DNA of 5,739 bases from assembly GCA_007118195.1 (NCBI GenBank), contig SKSA01000023.1, positions 1 to 5,739 on the forward strand, read 5' to 3'. The translations under genes and the position numbers were made by a program. Within the stretch, counting starts at the first letter, position 1. Each line of letters starts with the position of its first letter. Source of the stretch: Anaerobacillus sp. GTDB taxonomy: Bacteria; Bacillota; Bacilli; Bacillales; Anaerobacillaceae. The notes beneath the pieces are model-generated. The model was not told the origin of the DNA, did not search any database, and saw only the letters and a program-made list of their open reading frames with translations. Positions 1 through 5,398 of this stretch are shown piece by piece.

Positions 1-62
1 CGGTTCAACTTAACTAGATGCAGTATCATTGTAACGCTGAATCAGCCTTATGAAATTCATTA
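1..62. mobile_element. Right half of a palindromic MITE-like element (copy 1, cut by the window edge)
   Basis: This stretch matches the reverse complement of 1643-1704 without gaps at about 52 of 62 positions, counted by eye. It shares the blocks AACTAGATG, CGCTGAATCAGC and TTATGAAATTCATTA. By comparison with the complete copy at 1643-1759, base 1 falls in the central loop, so the missing left half should lie outside the window. The copy ends three bases beyond the stop codon of the small ORF at 66-272. No ORF is present. The inferred target duplication (something like AGTTTAGA) cannot be tested here because the other end is missing. It is too short and palindromic to encode a transposase and would have to be mobilised in trans. 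Confidence 0.7.
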
Positions 63-65
63 AGT

Positions 66-272
66 TTAGAAAACATATCGAACTATTGTTGTGATCACAC
101 TGTTAATACTCGGTACATTTACTTGAAGAAAATACATTAACCAGAGTGTAAAACTTAGTAAAAAAATTGCTACATATACAGCTAATAATTTTCTTTGATT
201 TTTTTTACCTATTTCTTTTCTATCAAAACTAGCCAAAACAAAAAAAGTAACACCGAGAAAAAATATATTCAA
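66..272 (-). CDS. Small two-helix membrane protein, candidate germinant receptor D subunit
   Basis: This 68-codon ORF starts at TTG (270-272), ten bases after a good Shine-Dalgarno AAAGGAG (282-288). The product is strongly hydrophobic. A first membrane segment spans about residues 2-16, a basic loop (DRKEIGKKNQRK) about 17-28, and a second segment about 29-50, followed by a short tail containing VPSINS. Known of the family: many Bacillus germinant receptor operons contain or adjoin a gene for a roughly 55-80 residue protein with two predicted helices, called a D protein, which tunes the response of its cognate receptor. Size, topology, strand and position downstream of the B-A-C genes all fit. 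I infer this role from context and do not recognise a diagnostic motif. The 206-base gap from the C gene is long for an operon, so the gene may have its own promoter. A MITE-like half-element begins three bases after the stop. Confidence 0.6.
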   Translation of the reverse strand: MNIFFLGVTFFVLASFDRKEIGKKNQRKLLAVYVAIFLLSFTLWLMYFLQVNVPSINSVITTIVRYVF

Positions 273-478
273 TTTGCAAAAACTCCTTTATGAAGGTCTT
301 CAAAAGTCTAGTAACTATAGCTGCGTTGGCTCACTTCTGTAAAAGACTGCTTATGTGCCACTTCGTTTACTCCTTCTATTACTCATCGCACAGCCGCAAG
401 GAAGCTAGTTTGTTCTTCAAGCTTCGCAACCTTGTTCTTTTTGTCCATGATTATTTCTTTTTTGAACACTTTCTTTGA
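273..478 (-). other. Intergenic gap between the C and D-like genes with a broken reading frame
   Basis: No intact gene is visible here. On the minus strand one frame runs from a GTG at 467-469 (or ATG at 446-448) to a TGA at 269-271, interrupted by TGA at 383-385 and TAG at 308-310. The first piece reads MDKKNKVAKLEEQTSFLAAV and looks like a soluble, partly coiled peptide. Within the second piece a GTG at 359-361 follows AAGGAG (370-375) by eight bases and would give a 17-residue peptide, MAHKQSFTEVSQRSYSY. The final TGA overlaps the TTG start of the D-like gene. This may be the relic of a small gene or chance. I do not recognise the protein. No clear promoter or terminator is visible. Confidence 0.3.
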
Positions 479-1624
479 TTATTTAATTTTATTTATCGTT
501 GGATCTATAATAAGTCCTGTACGACGAATGTTTGCATCTACATGAACTTCTAATTTTACATCTTCAAGATAAGTCCGCTCCTCATCTTGAATCTCCTTCC
601 ATAACTTTGGTCGCTTTCTTCTAATTTCCCGACCGATGCCATAGACATCTGCACCAAGCTCAGACGTTTCATTAAATGTAGTCTGAATCATTTCTTGAAC
701 TCTTTTTTTAATTAAACCTTCAATTTTACTAATATTTTTCGGATCTAACAAATCGATTGCACAGGATTGATCAATAATATTCCCCTCGAGGAAAATATTC
801 ATTGTTACAGTTGGCTTCTCATTTGAAAAAGTTAAAGATTTTTCACTTTCAAAATCAGTTACACGAAATGTTATATGGTGAGTTTCCCCATTCGGACAAA
901 CTGTCGAAATTACTCCTCGTTTATACTCATTATTTGCCATCTGAACAGCATCATCAATATCTGTTGAAATATAACCAATCAACTGATCCTTCTTCATGAT
1001 CGCCGTTCCAACCATTTGGTAAGTTTCAATCTCCCCGCGAATTTTTTTTAAAGAAATAACATCAATTGTCCCATCAATTCCTGGAGTAGACAATATACTA
1101 GAAAGATTTGAAAGCTTTAATTTACTCAAGGGAATATTTCGGATTTCAGCAGTATCAATAAAAGAAGCCATTGATCTTGCTGGCATCTCACCTAATTCAA
1201 TCGTTTGATTAAGAAGATCCTCTGCTTTGTCCCTTGTAACAACTACATAAGATCCGGCTCGACTACCACGATCTCTTGTAAACCAACTAATTACCTGGCC
1301 TACCCCCTCTTCGGCTATCGCTTCGTTAAAAATAACAATTTGTAAATGTGGCCAATATAGTCGTCTAGGTGATATATTATTTAACTCATTGATTGCATCG
1401 CCAACTGTCCTTTCACTAGAAGTTATACTCCATGTCATCAATCCACCTTCTCCAGTCTGCTCTGCTTGTGGTTTAATCACTTGAGCAGTTACAGAATATC
1501 GATCCCCTTGTTTATCTATACCTACCCCAATTACAATAGCTACTTCATCAATTTCTTGTTTATTCCAGCAACCTACTACTACTAAACAAAATAAAAGAAG
1601 TAAAAAGATTTTTATTAGTTTCAC
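479..1624 (-). CDS. Germinant receptor C subunit, Ger(x)C family lipoprotein
   Basis: GerAC-type lipoprotein of 381 residues, a normal full length for the family. It is anchored by lipid on the outer face of the spore inner membrane and is needed for function of its A and B partners. The N-terminus is Met-Lys plus a hydrophobic stretch (about 3-18) and lipobox VVGC with Cys19 as the lipidated residue, followed by the typical WNKQEIDEVAIVIGVGID. Other family hallmarks are HLQIVIFNEAIAEEG (about 93-107), the segment around KRGVISTVCPN (about 235-245), and a C-terminal domain with DVYGIGREIRRKRPKLWKEI and the terminal strand ending in RRTG. The start is GTG (1622-1624), eight bases after AAGGGTG. 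No internal stop or frameshift is seen. The 141-base gap to the A gene is caused by a palindromic element; without it the gap would be 16 bases. The germinant and the paralogue group cannot be told from this sequence. Confidence 0.95.
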   Translation of the reverse strand: MKLIKIFLLLLFCLVVVGCWNKQEIDEVAIVIGVGIDKQGDRYSVTAQVIKPQAEQTGEGGLMTWSITSSERTVGDAINELNNISPRRLYWPHLQIVIFNEAIAEEGVGQVISWFTRDRGSRAGSYVVVTRDKAEDLLNQTIELGEMPARSMASFIDTAEIRNIPLSKLKLSNLSSILSTPGIDGTIDVISLKKIRGEIETYQMVGTAIMKKDQLIGYISTDIDDAVQMANNEYKRGVISTVCPNGETHHITFRVTDFESEKSLTFSNEKPTVTMNIFLEGNIIDQSCAIDLLDPKNISKIEGLIKKRVQEMIQTTFNETSELGADVYGIGREIRRKRPKLWKEIQDEERTYLEDVKLEVHVDANIRRTGLIIDPTINKIK

Positions 1625-1632
1625 TATATTTT

Positions 1633-1641
1633 CACCCTTAC
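1633..1641 (-). promoter_or_regulatory. Ribosome binding site of the C subunit gene, partly formed by the target duplication
   Basis: Read on the minus strand this is GTAAGGGTG, with AAGGGTG ending eight bases before the GTG start at 1622-1624. Most of it belongs to the 8-base direct repeat flanking the palindromic element. A second copy of the AGTAAGGG core lies at 1760-1767 beside the A subunit stop codon. The copy next to C retains good spacing, so translation of C should have survived the insertion. Confidence 0.7.
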
Positions 1642-1642
1642 T
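1635..1642. repeat. Left copy of the 8-bp target site duplication (CCCTTACT)
   Basis: The sequence CCCTTACT directly abuts the left terminal repeat of the palindromic element and recurs exactly at 1760-1767 on its other side. The bases outside the two copies differ (A before this copy; T, the last element base, before the other), so the repeat is eight bases long. This is the signature expected of transposition. Confidence 0.75.
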
Positions 1643-1759
1643 TAATGAATTTCATAATGCTGATTCAGCGCCACTCATATACTACATCTAGTTGAGTTGA
1701 ATCGCTCTCAACTAGATGTAGATTGAGGTGGCTCATTTATTGGTATTATGAAATTCACT
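1643..1759. mobile_element. Palindromic 117-bp MITE-like element between the A and C genes (copy 2, complete)
   Basis: This noncoding element is bounded by exact 8-base direct repeats. Its outer inverted repeats are TGAATTTCATAAT (1646-1658) and ATTATGAAATTCA (1745-1757), a 13-base perfect match. Its inner arms are CTACATCTAGTTGAG (1682-1696) and CTCAACTAGATGTAG (1707-1721), a 15-base perfect match around a 10-base loop. The intervening arms are only partly complementary. Transcribed, it would form a long hairpin within the operon mRNA. There is no T run after the stem, so it does not look like an intrinsic terminator. It may instead act as a processing or stability element, or partly uncouple C expression from A. 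No transposase, ORF or convincing promoter is inside. I do not recognise the parent IS family. A related half-copy lies at 1-62. Confidence 0.8.
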
Positions 1760-1767
1760 CCCTTACT
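1760..1767. repeat. Right copy of the 8-bp target site duplication (CCCTTACT)
   Basis: This is an exact match to 1635-1642. It overlaps the first two coordinates (1766-1767) of the A gene stop codon (TAG on the minus strand, 1766-1768), so the insertion point touched the stop codon but preserved it. On the minus strand this copy reads AGTAAGGG. It is probably the original site of the C gene ribosome binding site, now stranded about 140 bases upstream of C. Confidence 0.75.
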
Positions 1768-3268
1768 ACTTATTAGAATCTTTTTGCTTATTTTTACCAA
1801 CTACTTCTTCTGGACGAAACTTTTTGTTTTTTAACTGAGTTCGAATTAATGTATCTGATATATCTTGCTTATGAAAAGGGCTAAATGGTGCAAGATAAGG
1901 TACTCCTAAAGAACGTAACGTATTTAAATGTACAAACAAAAATATTAAACCTAACATAAAACCAAAGCCACCAAGTATTGCCCCTAAAAAAATTAGCACA
2001 AAGCGTATCAACCTAGCAGCAATTGCGAGACTATACGATGGGGTACAAAATGATGAAATAGCCGTTAATGCAACAACAATTACGGTTCCTGCACCGACGA
2101 ACCCTGCCTCAACAGCTGCTTGTCCTAAAACCAAACCGCCAACGATACTAACTGCTGAACCAATCGATTTAGGTAACCGTAATCCTGCCTCTCTTAGGAT
2201 CTCAAATACTAACTCCATTAAAAGTACTTCTACAGCAACAGAAAATGGTACACCTTCACGCTGTCCTGCAAAAGTAATTAGTAATGCCGTAGGAATCATT
2301 TCTTGGTGATATGTCTGTAAAATTATATAAAATGCTGGTAAAGCAATTGATATTAAAAAAGTTATTATTCTTAAAATTCTTAAAAAAGTTGCGATGTCAT
2401 ATCGTTGATAATAGTCTTCGTTTGAGCTCAAAAATAAATTCATGGTTACAGGAGCTAATAACGCTATCGGCGTTCCCTCGGTGAGAATTGCTATTCGACC
2501 TTCCAATAAGCCCCCAGCTATTTGATCTGGTAGCTCCGAATCAAAAATGGTTGGAAATGGAGTGTACCCATGATCATCTTCAAGAAATTCCTGTAAATAA
2601 TAAGATTCTAATACAGCATCAATCTCAATATCTCCTAATCGTTGTTTTATCTCTGTAACAAGTTCTTTTTTAGCAATTTCGTCAATGTAAACAATCGCTA
2701 CAGAAGTGTTTGTTTCTTTACCAATTGTGATAATTTCAACACGAAATTTATCATTATTAATTCTCTTTCTTAGTAAACCAATATTCGTATTTAAGGACTC
2801 GTTGAAAGCCTCATGGGGGCCACGTACTACCTCTGTATTGGCTGGTTCTGATACTGCTCTTCGCTCTCCACCTTCTGTCTCTGCTATAAAACCTGCTTCA
2901 ATATTCTCAACAAATATGACCGAATTTCCTGATAAAAGCTTTTCAATTGCCTCTTTTATAGAGAATATTTTTACATGAGATATAAATAATTCCCTTATAT
3001 TTTGGTCATTGACGGTGGCTTCATTTCCTTGTAAATGATCTACACACTCTTTTACGATAGTTTCTTCTATAAATTGCGTATCAGCTAAAGTATCAAAATA
3101 CATAATTGCTATTTTTATTTGTTCATCATTACGAAATTCACGAACTGTTAAATCACTACTGTCTCCGAGTGTTGCTTTTATTTCAGAAATTTTTTCTGAA
3201 AATGTTTTATTCAAAAATTGGTCATCTTTTTGCGGTATATTAGATTGTCGGTTTTTAGTATTAGACAT
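1766..3268 (-). CDS. Germinant receptor A subunit, GerA family membrane protein
   Basis: GerAA-type subunit of 500 residues, a typical full length. In this family A subunits sit in the spore inner membrane, assemble into oligomers, and have been shown for GerAA to form the nutrient-gated ion channel. Residues 1 to about 235 form the soluble N-terminal domain, beginning with a polar, poorly conserved tail. The family signature starts at about 236 with YTPFPTIFDSELPDQIAG, then LLEGRIAILTEGTP (about 254-267) and EDYYQRY (about 284-290). Membrane helices follow at about 298-319, 370-390, 392-410 and 418-447, with conserved EILREAGLRLPKSIG (about 356-370) and GQAAVEAG (382-389). The tail is basic. 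The start ATG (3266-3268) lies inside the end of the B gene, an 8-base overlap, and only a weak upstream AAGG is seen, which suggests translational coupling to B. No lesions are seen. Confidence 0.96.
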   Translation of the reverse strand: MSNTKNRQSNIPQKDDQFLNKTFSEKISEIKATLGDSSDLTVREFRNDEQIKIAIMYFDTLADTQFIEETIVKECVDHLQGNEATVNDQNIRELFISHVKIFSIKEAIEKLLSGNSVIFVENIEAGFIAETEGGERRAVSEPANTEVVRGPHEAFNESLNTNIGLLRKRINNDKFRVEIITIGKETNTSVAIVYIDEIAKKELVTEIKQRLGDIEIDAVLESYYLQEFLEDDHGYTPFPTIFDSELPDQIAGGLLEGRIAILTEGTPIALLAPVTMNLFLSSNEDYYQRYDIATFLRILRIITFLISIALPAFYIILQTYHQEMIPTALLITFAGQREGVPFSVAVEVLLMELVFEILREAGLRLPKSIGSAVSIVGGLVLGQAAVEAGFVGAGTVIVVALTAISSFCTPSYSLAIAARLIRFVLIFLGAILGGFGFMLGLIFLFVHLNTLRSLGVPYLAPFSPFHKQDISDTLIRTQLKNKKFRPEEVVGKNKQKDSNK

Positions 3269-4364
3269 CTTGACTTCTTGCCTTTACAGTTTTCAATTGA
3301 ATAGTCGAAAACATAAATAATATTGTAGGTAGTAGAACGCCAATTAAGTTTGCGTAATACGGATAGATATCCTTAAAAAAACGATAAATTTCAATAAAGT
3401 TTTCACTGATTTGTAAGGAAACGATAATTAATAATGCACCTATTGGAATAATTAAAGGTTTATAATCACTTAAATTAAAAAGCTTTGCTACACCTAAGCT
3501 AGTTGCAAAGAGATGAAGCGCTATTTTTGCAAAAGATCCAATTGACCATAGCATTATCCCCAGTAAATCTAGCCGCTGCAAATCCCCTATTGATAAATCA
3601 CGCAACAATTGAAAACTCGGAAACAAAAAGCCTACTCCTCTTTCACCACCATAAACAGCAACTGGTGCTGTGATCGGACCTAAGAATAAAATGATCAGAA
3701 TAACGCTAGTCAATAAACTATAGCGCTTTAAAGATTTTCGATCATATATATATGGAAAAATCATTCCTGCAATTACAAATGTACTAAAAAGCGAAGTCAA
3801 GCTTATTGCCCCCAATAATACCGGCTGCATCCCAAACTCAAGAATTGGTAAAAGGTTTCGATAGTCCTTCTCTGGCAATGTCATCATAGATGCCATTATC
3901 CCAATTATGATTAAAATCACTAAAGAAATTTGATTAGTTCTAACAAGAACTTCCAAACCTTGTCGCACTGTGTATACCGCTAATGCAATCATTAAAGTAA
4001 AATATACTAATATAGGAGTATCTGGTGTTATTGCTGTTGTGTAAAACTCCCCGAACCCTCGAATAGCTAAAGTTGCATCATGGAAAAAGTAAAAAATGAA
4101 AAATACAGAAAAAATTTTTCCAAGAGGTTTCCCTAAAATAACTTCCGAATACTCGACAATCGTTTGGTCTTGATAACGTAATGACAAACTTGTAATAATA
4201 TAGATAATATAAATTAACGCAAAAAAAGATAATAAAACCGAGATCCAGCTATCTCTTCCTGAATGATTTAGAATTACAGGAATGAACAAGAGATGACCGG
4301 TAGCGGTTATACTTGTAATTAAAATCATTAAAGCTTGTGCAGTTGATATTTTGATGGAATTCAT
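3261..4364 (-). CDS. Germinant receptor B subunit, GerAB/ArcD/ProY family transporter-like protein
   Basis: GerAB-type integral membrane subunit of 367 residues with about ten predicted helices, a member of the APC (amino acid permease) superfamily. In the characterised L-alanine receptor the B subunit binds the germinant, so this protein is the best candidate for the ligand-binding subunit here. Visible family features are a first helix at about 9-31, the GRDSWIS segment (36-42), a helix run at about 43-60 and 84-104, PEKDYRNLLPI (164-174), FPSFQLLRDLSIGDLQRLD (248-266) and the last helix at about 335-355. The start ATG (4362-4364) is preceded by AGAGGTG with four bases between. It is the first gene of the operon and overlaps the A gene by eight bases. 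The ligand cannot be predicted from the sequence. Many operons start with A instead, so the B-A-C order is worth noting. Confidence 0.95.
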   Translation of the reverse strand: MNSIKISTAQALMILITSITATGHLLFIPVILNHSGRDSWISVLLSFFALIYIIYIITSLSLRYQDQTIVEYSEVILGKPLGKIFSVFFIFYFFHDATLAIRGFGEFYTTAITPDTPILVYFTLMIALAVYTVRQGLEVLVRTNQISLVILIIIGIMASMMTLPEKDYRNLLPILEFGMQPVLLGAISLTSLFSTFVIAGMIFPYIYDRKSLKRYSLLTSVILIILFLGPITAPVAVYGGERGVGFLFPSFQLLRDLSIGDLQRLDLLGIMLWSIGSFAKIALHLFATSLGVAKLFNLSDYKPLIIPIGALLIIVSLQISENFIEIYRFFKDIYPYYANLIGVLLPTILFMFSTIQLKTVKARSQDV

Positions 4365-4368
4365 GAAG

Positions 4369-4375
4369 CACCTCT
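4369..4375 (-). promoter_or_regulatory. Ribosome binding site of the B subunit gene
   Basis: Read on the minus strand this is AGAGGTG, ending four bases before the ATG at 4362-4364. It is a moderately strong match to the Bacillus Shine-Dalgarno sequence and supports this ATG as the start. Confidence 0.6.
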
Positions 4376-4387
4376 AGAACTGTGGAA

Positions 4388-4417
4388 TTATTTGCCTTTT
4401 GATCACACACCTATAGC
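4388..4417 (-). promoter_or_regulatory. Possible forespore (sigma-G-like) promoter of the germinant receptor operon
   Basis: Receptor operons of this family are known to be transcribed in the forespore by sigma-G. Upstream of the B gene the minus strand shows GCTATA (4412-4417), a 17-base spacer, and CAAATAA (4388-4394). These resemble the sigma-G -35 (GHATR) and -10 (CATNHTA) elements only in part, with one mismatch in the -35 and about two in the -10. A start near 4381 would give a very short leader that still includes the ribosome binding site. The location between a terminator and the first gene is right, but the motif match is weak. Confidence 0.25.
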
Positions 4418-4445
4418 TTGTACAATAAGTAGTTAATTATTAACA

Positions 4446-4493
4446 TTAAATTAAAAACCACCTCATCCGCGAAATTTACGGAGTGGGGTGGTT
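4446..4493 (-). terminator. Strong intrinsic terminator behind the MATE remnant
   Basis: The arms AACCACCTCATCCG (4456-4469) and CGGAGTGGGGTGGTT (4479-4493) pair as a 14-base stem with two G-T pairs and one bulged base, around a 9-base loop. On the minus strand the stem runs straight into TTTTTAATTTAAT, the classical layout. It should stop transcription leaving the MATE/DUF3231 region and insulate the germinant receptor operon. The plus-strand side lacks a T run, so it is not convincingly bidirectional. Confidence 0.85.
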
Positions 4494-4504
4494 ACGTATT
4501 AATT

Positions 4505-4538
4505 AAAAGTAATTGATCAAATTTGACCAATTGCTTTT
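4505..4538. repeat. AT-rich near-perfect palindrome downstream of the MATE remnant
   Basis: AAAAGTAATTG (4505-4515) pairs with CAATTGCTTTT (4528-4538) with one G-T pair. The centre contains TCAAATTTGA (4517-4526), itself a perfect palindrome, so the whole 34 bases are nearly symmetrical. It lies between the MATE stop codon and the strong terminator. It could be a first, weak terminator, an mRNA 3' end structure or a protein-binding palindrome. Its stem is AT-rich and the T run is short on both strands, so I do not call it a terminator. Confidence 0.45.
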
Positions 4539-4557
4539 TAAAATAAATATTTACCGT

Positions 4558-5152
4558 TTACTGGTGTATAGAAGCTATCTCAGCCTGCTCCTCACCTATT
4601 AATAGCTGTTTTCGATTACTAACAATGATAACAATCGCAAGTAAAAATGATAACCCGTCCGCAATTGGAAATGCCAACCAGATACCTTTTAATCCATAGA
4701 AATGTGGAAAGATTAACACGAATGGGATCAAAAAAATGATCTGTCTAGATAGTGATAAAATAAACACTATTTTAGCCTTTCCTAAAGCTTGAAACAACCC
4801 CGCTGTCACCATTTGAAAACCAATAATAGGAGTCAGCAGAAAGATAATTCTCATAGCTTCAGCGCCATCTTCAATAACAGCTTGATCAGTAGAGAAAATT
4901 CTCATCAGTGGTTCTGGAATAAGCATTACTATGATCCATATCGTTGCCACGCCAAATCCGATTTTTACAGTTTTATTTAAACGATCAAATAGCTTTGCAC
5001 CAAAAATTACAACCTATGATTGGCTGCATCCCTTGAACAAGACCGTTGATCGGCATCATCGTAAAAGCAATTACACGTGAAATAATTCCAAAAATCGCTA
5101 TTTGTAATTCAGTACTAATCGTAACAAGCATCCAGTTGACCGATACGAACAT
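4558..5152 (-). pseudogene. MATE family efflux transporter, C-terminal remnant with a frameshift
   Basis: Two pieces in different frames together cover the C-terminal part of a MATE multidrug/sodium antiporter. The first (4985-5152, 55 codons) reads through SVNWMLVTISTELQIAIFGI and MMPINGLVQGMQPIIG, the conserved motif region of the second MATE half. It then hits TGA right after a five-base T run (5002-5006 as A on the plus strand). Removing one T restores NFGAKLFDRLNKTVKIGFGV and joins the second piece, whose 130 codons (4558-4950) contain LFQALGKAK, SLSRQIIFLIP and GLKGIWLAFPIAD. The joined product would be about 198 residues, against roughly 450 for an intact MATE protein, so about the first 250 residues and half of the transport fold are missing. 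It cannot work as a transporter. Upstream it abuts a DUF3231 remnant. The T-run insertion could be a sequencing error, but the missing N-terminal half could not. Confidence 0.85.
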
Positions 5153-5398
5153 CAGGCTCCTCTTGGAACAGGGAAATCCTCCTTATTAAAAAATAGACTG
5201 ATACATCTCCATGTGCTCTTTAGATAGCAAGTGGCAAGTGTCCACCAACGATTTAATATCGGGATCATCAACGTGCTGTAAAAAGAATTTAAACATGTGG
5301 TGAACCATTGATTCAATTAAGTATCCGTTCCAAAGGCTTGCCATTTCAACAGAAGTTAAACCTATACTCGAATGAGAAGTTACCATATTGTCGTTCAT
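5152..5398 (-). pseudogene. DUF3231 family protein, N-terminal remnant with a frameshift
   Basis: The open part (5186-5398, 70 codons) starts at ATG 5396-5398 behind AAAGGTGG and contains LTSVEMASLWNGYLIESMVHHMFKFFLQHVDDPDIKSL, which I recognise as the start of a DUF3231 protein. These are helical Bacillus proteins, usually about 330 residues long and built of two similar halves; their function is unknown. The frame ends at TAA (5186-5188) after a six-base T run. With one T fewer it continues as IFNKEDFPVPRG, matching the family's next conserved stretch, and then stops at TGA (5152-5154), where MATE sequence begins. Only about 80 of 330 residues remain, so the gene is dead or makes a short fragment. 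The deletion that joined it to the MATE gene probably removed the rest of both. Confidence 0.7.

Noticed and set aside
290..478. Plus-strand 62-codon frame in the gap between the C and D-like genes, with a hydrophobic start
   Set aside because: There is no Shine-Dalgarno on the plus strand, the composition is that of AT-rich noncoding DNA, and it runs antisense to the surrounding operon and to the broken minus-strand frame.
802..999. Plus-strand 65-codon frame inside the C subunit gene
   Set aside because: It is wholly antisense to a clear, conserved coding sequence, with no family resemblance.
1643..1759. Reading the palindromic element as an intrinsic terminator between A and C
   Set aside because: The stem is long, but neither end is followed by a T run, the arms end in conserved AT repeats, and 8-base direct repeats flank it. 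Transposition explains it better.
2706..2978. Plus-strand 90-codon frame inside the A subunit gene
   Set aside because: It is antisense to the soluble domain of a full-length GerA protein. The open frame follows from codon use of the real gene.
4789..4980. Plus-strand 63-codon frame inside the MATE remnant
   Set aside because: It is antisense to recognisable MATE sequence, and the product is low-complexity and polar with no known relatives.
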